From Pseudomonas azadiae (GTDB lineage: Bacteria > Pseudomonadota > Gammaproteobacteria > Pseudomonadales > Pseudomonadaceae), in the NCBI RefSeq assembly GCF_019145355.1, contig NZ_JAHSTY010000002.1:124001-188000 (forward strand): DNA of 64,000 nucleotides. The letters run 5' to 3'. Positions 18,469-29,079 of this stretch are shown here, piece by piece. A program made the position numbers and the translations under genes. Within the stretch, counting starts at the first letter, position 1. Each line of letters begins with the position of its first letter. The notes beneath the pieces were generated by a model that saw only the letters and a program-made list of their open reading frames with translations, did not search any database and was not told where the DNA came from.

Positions 18469-19833
18469 ATGACACTGCGCACGAGCAACCAATTGTTCGA
18501 CGCTTACTTCACGGCCGACAGCATGGCGCAGGTGTTCTGCGACCAAGGACGCCTGCAGGGCATGCTCGATTTTGAGGCGGGGTTGGCCCGGGCGCAGGCC
18601 CAGGCCGGGCTGATTCCCCAGGCCGCCGTGGCACCGATTGCCCAGGCGTGCCTGGCGTCGTTGTACGACGTGGATGCCCTCGGCGTGGCGATCGCTGCGG
18701 CGGGGAACTCCGCGATCCCATTGGTGAAGGCGCTGGGCAAGTTGATTGCCGCTGAAGACGCCGACGCGGAGCGCTATGTGCATCTGGGCGCGACCAGCCA
18801 GGATGTGATGGACACCGGCCTGGTGCTGCAAGCGCGGCGGGCGGTGGAACTGATCGAAGCGGACCTCGAGCGCCTGGGCAACGTCCTCGCCGCCCAGGCC
18901 CAGCGTTATGCCAGTATGCCGCTGGCCGGACGGACTTGGCTGCAACACGCAACGCCGGTCACCCTGGGGATGAAAATCGCCGGTTGGCTGGGCGCGGTAA
19001 CGCGCAGTCGCCAGCGCCTGAAAGAACTTAAGCCGCGCCTGCTGGTGCTGCAATTTGGCGGGGCATCCGGCACCCTCGCAGCGCTCGGCGAGCAGGCCAT
19101 GCCGGTGGCCGAGGCGCTGGCAAAAGAGCTGCAGCTGACCTTGCCCGAACAACCCTGGCACACCCAGCGCGATCGCCTGGTGGAGTTCGCCAGTGTGCTC
19201 GGGCTGATCGCCGGTAGCCTCGGCAAACTGGGGCGTGATATCAGCCTGCTGATGCAGACCGAAGCGGCGGAAGTGTTCGAGCCGTCGGCGCCGGGCAAGG
19301 GCGGGTCGTCCACCATGCCGCACAAACGCAACCCGGTGGGCGCGGCGGTGCTGATCAGCGCCGCCACCCGTGTGCCGGGCCTGGTGGCGACGATGTTCAG
19401 CGCCATGCCCCAGGAACACGAGCGCAGCCTGGGGTTGTGGCATGCCGAATGGGAAACCCTGCCGCAGATTTGCCGCCTGGTATCCGGCGCATTGCAACAG
19501 GCGTTGCTGGCCAGCGAAGGCTTGGAACTCGACCCGCAGCGCATGGCGCAAAACCTCGACCTGACCCAGGGCCTGGTGTTGGCTGAAGCGGTCAGCAGCG
19601 TGCTTGCCCAGCGCCTGGGCCGTGAAACCGCGCACCACTTGCTGGAGCAATGCTGCAAGCGCGCCGTCGCAGAGGGGCGGCACCTGCGCGCGGTATTGGC
19701 CGATGAACCGCAAGTCACCGCCGAACTGTCGGCGGCTGAGCTGGACCACTTGCTCGACCCCGCGCACTACCTGGGCCAGGCGCAAACCTGGGTGACGCGT
19801 GCCGTGACTGAACATTTCGCGTTGACTGCCTGA
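18469..19833 (+). CDS. pcaB: 3-carboxy-cis,cis-muconate cycloisomerase
   Basis: A 454-residue member of the fumarase/aspartase superfamily, with the signature GSSTMPHKRNPVG at about residue 281 and HLGATSQDVMDTG earlier. It converts 3-carboxymuconate to 4-carboxymuconolactone. It starts 10 bases after pcaT behind AAGGGATG. Confidence 0.95.
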   Translation: MTLRTSNQLFDAYFTADSMAQVFCDQGRLQGMLDFEAGLARAQAQAGLIPQAAVAPIAQACLASLYDVDALGVAIAAAGNSAIPLVKALGKLIAAEDADAERYVHLGATSQDVMDTGLVLQARRAVELIEADLERLGNVLAAQAQRYASMPLAGRTWLQHATPVTLGMKIAGWLGAVTRSRQRLKELKPRLLVLQFGGASGTLAALGEQAMPVAEALAKELQLTLPEQPWHTQRDRLVEFASVLGLIAGSLGKLGRDISLLMQTEAAEVFEPSAPGKGGSSTMPHKRNPVGAAVLISAATRVPGLVATMFSAMPQEHERSLGLWHAEWETLPQICRLVSGALQQALLASEGLELDPQRMAQNLDLTQGLVLAEAVSSVLAQRLGRETAHHLLEQCCKRAVAEGRHLRAVLADEPQVTAELSAAELDHLLDPAHYLGQAQTWVTRAVTEHFALTA

Positions 19834-19843
19834 GGAGACCACC

Positions 19844-20635
19844 GTGGCATTCGTACAACTCGCCGAAGGCGAACTGCATTACCAACTGGACGGCCCTGTG
19901 GATGCGCCGGTGCTGGTGCTTTCCAACTCGCTGGGCACCGACCTGCACATGTGGGACATCCAGATCCCGGCGTTCACCCGGCACTTTCGTGTGCTGCGCC
20001 TGGACACCCGGGGCCATGGCAAATCCCTGGTCACGCCGGGGCCGTACAGCATCGAGCAACTGGGTCGCGATGTGATCGCTCTGCTGGATGCGCTGGGGAT
20101 TGCGCGCGCGCACTTCTGCGGCTTGTCCATGGGCGGCTTGATCGGCCAATGGCTGGGGATCAACGCGGGCCAGCGCCTGCACCGCCTGGTGGTGTGCAAC
20201 ACCGCTGCCAGAATCGGCACGCCCGAGGTGTGGAACCCGCGTATCGAGACGGTGCTGCGCGACGGCGCAGCGGCAATGGTGGCCCTGCGCGATGCGTCGA
20301 TTGCACGTTGGTTCACCGCCGACTTTGCTGCGGCTAACCCGCATCAGGCCAGGCAAATCACCGATATGCTCGCAACGACGTCACCCGAGGGGTACGCCGC
20401 CAATTGCGCGGCGGTGCGTGACGCCGATTTCCGTGAGCAGTTGGCCTCGATCAAGGTGCCGACCTTGGTGGTTGCCGGCACTGAAGATGCCGTGACACCG
20501 CCGGCCGGCGGCCACTTTATCCAGAACCATGTGCGGGGAGCGCAATACGCCGAGTTCTATGCGGCGCACCTGTCCAACGTCCAGGCCGGGGCTGCGTTCA
20601 GCGACCGTGTGCTGGACTTCCTGCTGGACTGCTGA
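19844..20635 (+). CDS. pcaD: 3-oxoadipate enol-lactonase
   Basis: A 263-residue alpha/beta hydrolase with nucleophile elbow GLSMGG near residue 94 and the late Asp/His elements (VAGTEDAVTPP, AAHLSNVQ). It opens 3-oxoadipate enol-lactone to 3-oxoadipate. The start is GTG with GAGGAG eight bases upstream, 10 bases after pcaB. Confidence 0.95.
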   Translation: MAFVQLAEGELHYQLDGPVDAPVLVLSNSLGTDLHMWDIQIPAFTRHFRVLRLDTRGHGKSLVTPGPYSIEQLGRDVIALLDALGIARAHFCGLSMGGLIGQWLGINAGQRLHRLVVCNTAARIGTPEVWNPRIETVLRDGAAAMVALRDASIARWFTADFAAANPHQARQITDMLATTSPEGYAANCAAVRDADFREQLASIKVPTLVVAGTEDAVTPPAGGHFIQNHVRGAQYAEFYAAHLSNVQAGAAFSDRVLDFLLDC

Positions 20636-20645
20636 GGAGCTTTTC

Positions 20646-21044
20646 GTGGACGAGAAACAACGTTACGCCGACGGCCTGCAAGTGCGCCGCGAAGTGCTGG
20701 GTGACGCCCATGTCGACCGCAGCCTCAACGCCCTGACCGAATTCAACGGCGAGTTCCAGGAAATGATCACCCGCCATGCCTGGGGCGACATCTGGACCCG
20801 CCCCGGATTGCCCCGGCACACCCGCAGCCTGATTACCATCGCCATGCTGATCGGCATGAACCGCAACGACGAACTCAAGCTGCACCTGCGCGCCGCCGCC
20901 AGCAACGGCGTGACCCGTGCCGAGATCAAGGAAGTGCTGATGCAGAGCGCGATCTACTGCGGTATTCCGGCGGCGAATGCGACGTTTCACTTGGCCGAGT
21001 CGGTGTGGGATGAGCTGGGCGTGGAGTCGCGGCAGCAGACCTGA
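20646..21044 (+). CDS. pcaC: 4-carboxymuconolactone decarboxylase
   Basis: A 132-residue CMD-family protein (HAWGDIWTRPGLPRHTRSL, YCGIPAANATFH). It decarboxylates 4-carboxymuconolactone to the enol-lactone used by PcaD. The start is GTG behind GAGGAG, 10 bases after pcaD. It is a standalone gene here, not fused to pcaD as in some actinobacteria. Last gene of the cluster, followed by a large palindrome. Confidence 0.95.
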   Translation: MDEKQRYADGLQVRREVLGDAHVDRSLNALTEFNGEFQEMITRHAWGDIWTRPGLPRHTRSLITIAMLIGMNRNDELKLHLRAAASNGVTRAEIKEVLMQSAIYCGIPAANATFHLAESVWDELGVESRQQT

Positions 21045-21062
21045 ACCTGAAATGCGATCAAA

Positions 21063-21346
21063 TGTGGGAGCTGGCTTGCCTGCGATAGCCATAGGTATCT
21101 ACACAACGTTGGCTTGACGCTTAAACCCCAGTAAATAAGGCTGTTGTGGCGAGCGGGCTTGCCCCGCGTTGGGCTGCGAAGCAGCCCCAGTAAGCAGAAC
21201 GCGGTGTATCAGATGCCTCGCGGAGGCTGATTTTGGGGCTGCTACGCAGCCCAACGCGGGGCAAGCCCGCTCGCCACAGAGAGGTTCGCCAGCCTCTGAT
21301 AGTTGTGTAGATACCTATGGCTATCGCAGGCAAGCCAGCTCCCACA
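21063..21346. repeat. Nested palindrome: REPIN enclosing a second long palindrome
   Basis: The outer arms are TGTGGGAGCTGGCTTGCCTG at the left and its complement at the right end, continuing inward through CCATAGGTATCTACACAAC and its complement. Inside, at 21145-21279, sits a second inverted pair of the 3337-3470 type (TTGTGGCGAGCGGGCTTG). This fills the 329-base gap between pcaC and the deacetylase; no gene is present. Confidence 0.85.
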
Positions 21347-21373
21347 GGAGATCAGATCTTCCTGCACCGGGAA

Positions 21374-22273
21374 TCAGTGCGAGTCGGCATCCCACACCCA
21401 GTTCCACACGCCCGGCAGGTTTACCTCTTCAGTCACATCCTTCACCGTCCGCGCCAGCGCGGCGCGCTGAAGCCCGGCGGTGTCGGTGTAGAACGGTTCG
21501 GCGGCGGTTTTCAGGCTGTTGACTTGCGCGCTGTCCAGCAGGATCTGCAAGTACTCCTGCATATGGATCGCGGTGTAGCGGTTGATGTCGTGGAAGGTCA
21601 CCACAACTGGAATCACCCCGTCCACGGTTGGCAATTCGCCCAGGGCGATACGCTCGCGCACCACCGACAGTTGCCGATACAGGTTGGCGCGGCGGCGTGG
21701 GCTGGCGTTGAAGCCCCAGATCTTGCCATCATTGGCGCTCAAGTCGGTCAACAATACTTGCATGCCATGGCGCTGGTAAGCGGCGAAGGTACGGCGGTCG
21801 TAGTTCCAGAAAGGTGGACGGACCAGCAGGGGCGGGCTGCCAGTGATCGCGGCAAGGTCGGCCGCGCCCTGGGTGAGGGTGCGCTCCAGTTCGGCGTCGT
21901 TCAGCCAGCGGTGGTTGGTATGGAACGCGGTGGCGGTGTGGAACGCCAGGATATGCCCGCCGGCGTATTCACGCTCCATGGTCTTGCGCCCGCGGGCACT
22001 GCCGCCGGAGCGCGCGGCTTCGGTCTGCAGGAAAAACACCGCCTTGATCCCCGGCAGCACCGGGTTCCGCGCCAGGTCAGCGACCACCGAACGGCTCGGG
22101 TTGTTGTAGCCCGAGGCACTGGGGCCGTCATCGAAGGTCAGCAAGAAACGGATCGGCGCCTGGGCCTGCAGGCGCTGCTCGGTCTGTGCTGTCAGCGCAA
22201 TGGGCGAACCGGTGCAGCCACTAAGGATCAAGGCGAGGGCAAGCCCTGCGAATGCGATGGCAAGGTATTTCAT
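21374..22273 (-). CDS. Lipoprotein polysaccharide deacetylase (NodB domain)
   Basis: A 299-residue protein with a lipoprotein signal (hydrophobic helix ending LILSGC, Cys20). It has the carbohydrate esterase 4 motifs: TFDDGP (metal-binding Asp), AFHTATAFHTNH as the His motif, and RPPFWNYD. CE4 enzymes remove N-acetyl groups from amino sugars. The lipobox suggests membrane anchoring facing the periplasm. Monocistronic; substrate unknown. Confidence 0.85.
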   Translation of the reverse strand: MKYLAIAFAGLALALILSGCTGSPIALTAQTEQRLQAQAPIRFLLTFDDGPSASGYNNPSRSVVADLARNPVLPGIKAVFFLQTEAARSGGSARGRKTMEREYAGGHILAFHTATAFHTNHRWLNDAELERTLTQGAADLAAITGSPPLLVRPPFWNYDRRTFAAYQRHGMQVLLTDLSANDGKIWGFNASPRRRANLYRQLSVVRERIALGELPTVDGVIPVVVTFHDINRYTAIHMQEYLQILLDSAQVNSLKTAAEPFYTDTAGLQRAALARTVKDVTEEVNLPGVWNWVWDADSH

Positions 22274-22390
22274 GGTGGGCGCGGGCTCGAGTGAAGGCCG
22301 CTGCTGTCTGGATCAGCAGCGGCAGGCGCGCACCATACCGCAAGACGGAGGCTGTGAGGTTACCGGCTGACAAACGAGCGCCGGCAGCGA

Positions 22391-23854
22391 TCAGTCAACG
22401 TATTGGCTGCGCAGCGGCGTGCCCATTTCTTCATGCAAGGCGTTTTCAGTGAGGGCTTTGGGGTTGGGCGTAGACGCTGGCGTAGTGGGCAGACCCGCGG
22501 CTTGAAGTTCGCTGTTGGACGTCTCGTAGAGCTTGCCATCAAGCGTCTCGATGGTCGAACCCGCCAAGGAAGTGCCATGACCTGCGTTATAGGCGTGCAC
22601 CATTTCGTGATAGAGCGCCGTGATCGGCGAATAAGTCACGCCTGCCAATACGTCCAGGTGGGAGCGGTTGTAAACGATTTCAGCTCGGTCAGCGCGTGAC
22701 CCCGGCACGCCGTCGACCATAAAACCCCACTTGGGGTCGTCGCCGACTATGGGCGCGCGTTCGTATTGCAGCAATGTCTTGAGTGCCTGGCTGCCATAGA
22801 TGTAGCCGCTGCCCGTATCCACCAGATCCTCCACAATGGTTACCGGCGCGCCGTTACGTTGGGCCAGCGCATTCATCTCGGCAAGCATTTGCTTGCCATG
22901 TGGCGAGCTGCGCAGCAAGGCCAGGTCGTCTTCAACCCGTTGGATAAATTCGGCCGAGCCCTTTATCACAAAGCCTTCGAGCGGCGACGGGTCGGCCGAA
23001 TCGCCGGCTTGCGCGTAGATCAGGTCGCCAGGACGATTGGCGATCACCGTGTCGTGACCCGTGCCGGTATAGAAGGTATTGCGGTCGTGACCCACCAAGC
23101 GATCATCACCGTCGCCGCCGTGCAACACGGTATGGCCGTTGCCGGCATACAGACGGTCATTGCCGTTACCGCCATCCAGGTAGCTCGTTTTAGTTTTTGT
23201 CCCCCCACCTGCGTAGAGACGGTCGTTGCCGTTGTTGCCATAAAGAACGTTATCGCCGCTGCCGCCGAAGATCAGGTCATCGCCGTCGTTGCCTTCGGCG
23301 TAGCCCACGCCGCTGCCAAAGCGCAGGACGTCATTACCCTTGCCACCAAACAGGCGCGTATAACCACCACCGGCGTGCACTCGGTCGTCGCCATCCCCGG
23401 CATCCACCGTGATGGGCTGAGTCACGTTGGCGTCAATGCGAAGAGTGTCGTTACCGTCGTGAGTCTTGAAGTGGAAAGTGAGTGGCTTGCCTTCTCCATC
23501 GTTGCTGTCGAAACGATACAGCTGACCGTTGATCTGAACATTCAATTGATCGGGACGTGTCTGGCTGATATGAACTTGATCCGCCTTGTTACCTGTTTCA
23601 AGAATCAGACTGTTGATCACGCTGTAGGAGATGTCCAGTTCCCACACCGACTGGCCGCTGGCTTTCAAATTGCCGTCATCCAGAAAGAGATGACGGTGAG
23701 CTAGAACCGGATTGTCGGGCGTGAGTGCCGGCCGAGGACGCTGGGCAGGGGTGTAGTGGCTGTTGTTGAAGACCGTGGGCGGTGCGGTCGTCGAACTGTG
23801 GGCGCCAACAGGCGGGGTGGGGGGCGAGAGTGTAAAACGGTTTGAACCGTCCAT
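22391..23854 (-). CDS. RTX-repeat protein with M91 (NleD-like) zinc protease domain
   Basis: A 487-residue protein. Residues about 130-300 hold six or more glycine/aspartate nonapeptide-type repeats (GDGDDRVHAGGG, GGKGNDVLRFG, GNNGNDRLYAGGG, GGDGDDRLVG), which normally bind calcium outside the cell. The C-terminal third carries the zinc motif HEMVH near residue 415 in ALYHEMVHAYNAGHGTS, the M91 family arrangement known from type III effectors NleD and HopH1. No Sec signal peptide is seen. Function is inferred, and no secretion genes adjoin. Confidence 0.8.
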   Translation of the reverse strand: MDGSNRFTLSPPTPPVGAHSSTTAPPTVFNNSHYTPAQRPRPALTPDNPVLAHRHLFLDDGNLKASGQSVWELDISYSVINSLILETGNKADQVHISQTRPDQLNVQINGQLYRFDSNDGEGKPLTFHFKTHDGNDTLRIDANVTQPITVDAGDGDDRVHAGGGYTRLFGGKGNDVLRFGSGVGYAEGNDGDDLIFGGSGDNVLYGNNGNDRLYAGGGTKTKTSYLDGGNGNDRLYAGNGHTVLHGGDGDDRLVGHDRNTFYTGTGHDTVIANRPGDLIYAQAGDSADPSPLEGFVIKGSAEFIQRVEDDLALLRSSPHGKQMLAEMNALAQRNGAPVTIVEDLVDTGSGYIYGSQALKTLLQYERAPIVGDDPKWGFMVDGVPGSRADRAEIVYNRSHLDVLAGVTYSPITALYHEMVHAYNAGHGTSLAGSTIETLDGKLYETSNSELQAAGLPTTPASTPNPKALTENALHEEMGTPLRSQYVD

Positions 23855-23992
23855 GTGTAATCCCTATCGGAGGGCCAGGTGTTGACCCTGTCTCTTGGAG
23901 TTGGCCGGACGCGTCGAATGGTTCCTTGATAGATGTAATGGAGTTTTACGCAGGTGACCTGTTCGCCGGGCGCTGGCGCCCGGCACGCGGGG

Positions 23993-25609
23993 CTAGCGCT
24001 TGGGCAAGTCCAAGTGGGTCCAGGGCACTTGCGGCAAGTAGTGTTGCGCAGCAACGATCAATGCCACCATCACCACCAGGAACACCGCTTGCCAGGGGCT
24101 CCAGAATGCCCAGTGCAGGCCGTTCAGCCACGGGTAGCTTTCGCTGAACTTCTGGCTCATGTGGCCGATGCGTTTTTTGTGCAACAGGCTGATCAGGATC
24201 ATGCCGGCGTAGGTCACCATGCCCAGCACGCCGAGCATCAAGCCGCAGGCTATGAGCATGATCACCTGCGGCACACCGTGGCGTATGACCAGCCAGTAGT
24301 CATTGGGGTTGAGCCGCTTGGGAATCAAATACTGGGTCAGCCACACATCCTGGACCCGATAGGTTGAGCTCATTGCGGCCCATTGCTGAGTGACGCGAAA
24401 GCCAACCCCCGCCGGCAGGAGGGCCATGAGCATAAAAATGACCAGCGACATCCCGTCCAGGTTGTCGGGTTTATCGTGGGCGATGCTCAGGCCCAATCCC
24501 AACGCGAACACGGCCCACAGCCGGATAAGCACTTGGGTATAAATTGGCCGCGGCACGTATTTGCGCCAGAAGAACAGGTCGGTCTGGGGCAGCCGCTCAG
24601 CCAGCTGCGGGTAGCGCCAGGTCAGGGTTTCAGCCAGGTACCGGCAGGCGTTCCACTCGTTTTCGCCAAAGCCGTCGATCATGCGTTTCTGCTGGGTGGC
24701 ACTCATCGGCGTCAGCAACAAGCGCGCGGCCAGGGCGTCGGCTGACATGCGCCGTTTATCCTGGGCCTTGTCTTGCAGGTGAGCGTAGAAACTTTCCTGC
24801 TCACAGCGCGACACCAGCTCGCGCCACATCCAGGCCGGTTCCGGGTATACGCCTTTCTGGTCGTCCCAGCCGAACACCTGGCACACCCGCTCGAACAGTG
24901 GCACGCTCCAGGTGGTGTCGTGGAGCAACTGCAGGATAAGACGTTGCCACTGCTGTTGCAGGTCGAACACCCGCAGCCAGGGTTGGTTGTTGTAGTGCGT
25001 GAGTTCCGTGACGAACTCGCGCTCGGCCTTTTGCTCCAGCAGCGCCTGCAAACTGCGACGGTAGTCCTGCAGCAGCTCGCCGCTGAGCACATCGTGCTGC
25101 CACGGCGTCATGGCGACCTGTTGCCAGGGCGTCAGCCATTCCAGGTGGTTCACTGCCCAACGGGCTATCGCAACGCGCTCGCCCGGATGATCGAAGCAAT
25201 GACGCAACAAGCCCGCCTGGTAGGCCTCGGTGCAATCCTGTTGAATGGCCAAGACCCAGCGCTCGATGAAGTTACTGGCGTTGAGGCCACTGAGCAGTGC
25301 CTGCGCGGGGTCAGGCTTGGGCGCTTCCACGGCGGCAGGTTGCAGGACGCTGACGTCCATCAGCTCCGCGAGATCGTTGAGGTTGGCGTAGGCGGGTTCG
25401 GCAAGTGGCGTTACAGCGACGGGTTGTTCCTCTTCAGCGTCGGCTCGCCAGCGCGCGTGGGCCAGTGCTTCTTCATAGGCTTCGCGCAGTCGCTGGAAGC
25501 CTGCCGCGTCGTCATCCGGCCGGCAGTTTTTGAGCAGGCGCGCATAGCTGCGCTTGATGGTGCGCTCGTCGGCGTTTTCCGGCAGTTGCAGCAGGGTCCA
25601 ACATTCCAT
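23993..25609 (-). CDS. Membrane J-like co-chaperone, DjlB/DjlC type
   Basis: A 538-residue protein with an N-terminal J-like domain (LLQLPENADERTIKRSYARLLKN, GFQRLREAYEEAL). It lacks the canonical HPD tripeptide and reads CRPDDD there, as DjlB/DjlC-type proteins also depart from HPD. The C-terminal 200 residues contain three or four membrane helices. The gene starts 11 bases after hscC, matching the E. coli association of HscC with DjlB/DjlC, so it is probably HscC's specific partner. Confidence 0.82.
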   Translation of the reverse strand: MECWTLLQLPENADERTIKRSYARLLKNCRPDDDAAGFQRLREAYEEALAHARWRADAEEEQPVAVTPLAEPAYANLNDLAELMDVSVLQPAAVEAPKPDPAQALLSGLNASNFIERWVLAIQQDCTEAYQAGLLRHCFDHPGERVAIARWAVNHLEWLTPWQQVAMTPWQHDVLSGELLQDYRRSLQALLEQKAEREFVTELTHYNNQPWLRVFDLQQQWQRLILQLLHDTTWSVPLFERVCQVFGWDDQKGVYPEPAWMWRELVSRCEQESFYAHLQDKAQDKRRMSADALAARLLLTPMSATQQKRMIDGFGENEWNACRYLAETLTWRYPQLAERLPQTDLFFWRKYVPRPIYTQVLIRLWAVFALGLGLSIAHDKPDNLDGMSLVIFMLMALLPAGVGFRVTQQWAAMSSTYRVQDVWLTQYLIPKRLNPNDYWLVIRHGVPQVIMLIACGLMLGVLGMVTYAGMILISLLHKKRIGHMSQKFSESYPWLNGLHWAFWSPWQAVFLVVMVALIVAAQHYLPQVPWTHLDLPKR

Positions 25610-25620
25610 GTCGTGGTCTC

Positions 25621-27318
<1,698 letters not shown>

Positions 27319-27419
27319 TACGACAAGCTCCCTCTGTGGTCTGTAAGAATCTGTTACCAATTTTACCCCGAAAGGTTGAAGAAAAAGCAAGGCGACTGAC
27401 GTTGCATGGATCACAGATT

Positions 27420-27552
27420 GTAGTGAGCGGGCTTGCCCCGCGCTGGGTGGCGCAGCCGCCCCAAACCGATCGCCCTAATTTCACCTGACACACCGCGGCG
27501 GTCCTATTGGGGCGGCTTCGCCACCCAGCGCGGGGCAAGCCCGCTCACTACA
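27420..27552. repeat. Long palindromic element, core in the flipped orientation
   Basis: Arms TAGTGAGCGGGCTTGCCCCG and complement. The core starts CCCCAAACCGATCG and ends TCCTATTGGGG, the reverse orientation to the copy at 3337-3470. Confidence 0.8.
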
Positions 27553-27570
27553 GACGTCGGTAAATCAGGC

Positions 27571-27605
27571 ATAAAAAAACCGCCTCCGGTGAGGGAGGCG
27601 GTTTT
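27571..27605 (-). terminator. Rho-independent terminator of the emhABC operon
   Basis: AAAACCGCCTCC / GGAGGCGGTTTT, a 12-bp stem with a short loop, ending in a T/A-rich stretch on the minus strand, 17 bases past the emhC stop. Confidence 0.9.
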
Positions 27606-27621
27606 GTTTGCTGCGGTGCTA

Positions 27622-29079
27622 TCAGAACAACTTCAGTGCCGGGGCGTCTTCTTTCGAGCGCTCGTTCTGTGCGGTCTGCTCGTTCCAGCCACCGCCGAGG
27701 GCCTTGTACAGGTTGACCTCGCTGGTCAGCTGCGCCAGGCGGTCGGTGATCAGCGACTGCTGGGCACTGAACAGCTGGCGCTGGGCATCGAGGAACGTCA
27801 GGTTGCTGTCGACACCGATGCGGTAGCGACGCTCGGCCAGGCGGTAGTAATCCTGGTTGGCCGCGACGAAGCCACGCTGGGCCTCCAGTTGCTGCTTGTA
27901 GGTCTCACGCGCGGCGAGGCCGTCGGAGACTTCCTGGAAGCCGGTCTGGATCGCCTTCTCGTAGTTCGCCACGTTGATCTCTTTCTGGATCTTGGAGTAA
28001 TCCAGGCTGGCGCGCAGGCTGCCGGCATTGAAGATCGGGATGTTGATCTGCGGGGCGAACGACCAGGTGCCCGAGCCGCCTTTGAACAGGCCACCGAGGT
28101 CCGGGCTCAGGGTGCCGGCGTTGGCCGTCAAGCTGATGCTCGGGAAGAACGCGGCACGGGCCGCGCCGATGTTGGCATTGGCCGCCTTGAGGTTGTACTC
28201 GGCCTGCATGATGTCAGGACGACGTTGCAGCAGGTCCGAGGGCAACCCGGCCGGTACTTCGCTGAGCAGGTCATCCGACAGCGGCTTGCTGGCGATATTC
28301 GCCGGCAGGCCGGTGCCCAGCAGCAGGGTCAGGCTGTTTTCGTCCTGGGCGACCTGGCGCGTATACCGGGCAAGCTGCACGCGGGCGTTTTCCACCGAGG
28401 TGCGCGCCTGGCTCAGGTCGAGGGCTGACGCCACGCCGACTTCGTTGCTGCGCGAGGTGAGCTTGAAGCTCTGCTCGAACGCGCCCAGGGTGTCCTGGGT
28501 GAGCTTGAGCAGTTCCTTGTCGGCCTGCCAGGTCAGGTAGGCATTGGCCACGTTGGCCACCAGGCTGATCTGGGTGCTGCGGCGCGCTTCTTCAGTCGCA
28601 AAGTACTGTTGCAGCGCTTGCTCACTCAGGCTACGCACCCGGCCGAACAGGTCCAGCTCATAAGAGCTGATCCCGAGTGTGGCCGAGTACTGGCTGGTGA
28701 TGCCGGCTTCACCGGTCTGCGAGGCACGGGCCGGCACCCGCTGGCGGCTGCCGCTACCCGTGGCCGAAATGGCCGGGAACAGGTCGGCACGCTGGATGCG
28801 GTATTGCGCCGCGTACGCGTCGATGTTCAGGGCCGCGACGCGCAGGTCACGGTTGTTCACCAGCGCGGTCTGGATCAGCTGTTGCAGGGCAGGGTCGTGG
28901 AAAAACTGCTTCCAGCCCTGCTCGGCAGCGGCCTGGTTCGGCGCCTGGGCCGACGAATACGCCGGGCCCTGGGGGAACTGTGCCGCCACCGGCGCTTCGG
29001 GGCGCTGATAGTCAGGTATCAGCGAGCAGCCACTGAGCACGAATGCAGCGACGGCTAGGGAGAGTAGCGACTTGCTCAT
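27622..29079 (-). CDS. emhC: Outer-membrane efflux channel, OprM/TtgC/EmhC type
   Basis: A 485-residue TolC-family lipoprotein: signal ending FVLSGC (Cys18), then two repeats of the outer-membrane factor domain ([40 protein letters not shown]). It forms the trimeric exit duct of the tripartite pump. The start overlaps the emhB stop by 4 bases (ATGA). Confidence 0.93.
   Translation of the reverse strand: MSKSLLSLAVAAFVLSGCSLIPDYQRPEAPVAAQFPQGPAYSSAQAPNQAAAEQGWKQFFHDPALQQLIQTALVNNRDLRVAALNIDAYAAQYRIQRADLFPAISATGSGSRQRVPARASQTGEAGITSQYSATLGISSYELDLFGRVRSLSEQALQQYFATEEARRSTQISLVANVANAYLTWQADKELLKLTQDTLGAFEQSFKLTSRSNEVGVASALDLSQARTSVENARVQLARYTRQVAQDENSLTLLLGTGLPANIASKPLSDDLLSEVPAGLPSDLLQRRPDIMQAEYNLKAANANIGAARAAFFPSISLTANAGTLSPDLGGLFKGGSGTWSFAPQINIPIFNAGSLRASLDYSKIQKEINVANYEKAIQTGFQEVSDGLAARETYKQQLEAQRGFVAANQDYYRLAERRYRIGVDSNLTFLDAQRQLFSAQQSLITDRLAQLTSEVNLYKALGGGWNEQTAQNERSKEDAPALKLF

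Noticed and set aside
22900..23480. Regular repeats resembling a small array
   Set aside because: They are codons of the Gly-Asp nonapeptide repeats in the RTX/M91 protein, not a CRISPR array: no constant repeat length or unique spacers.
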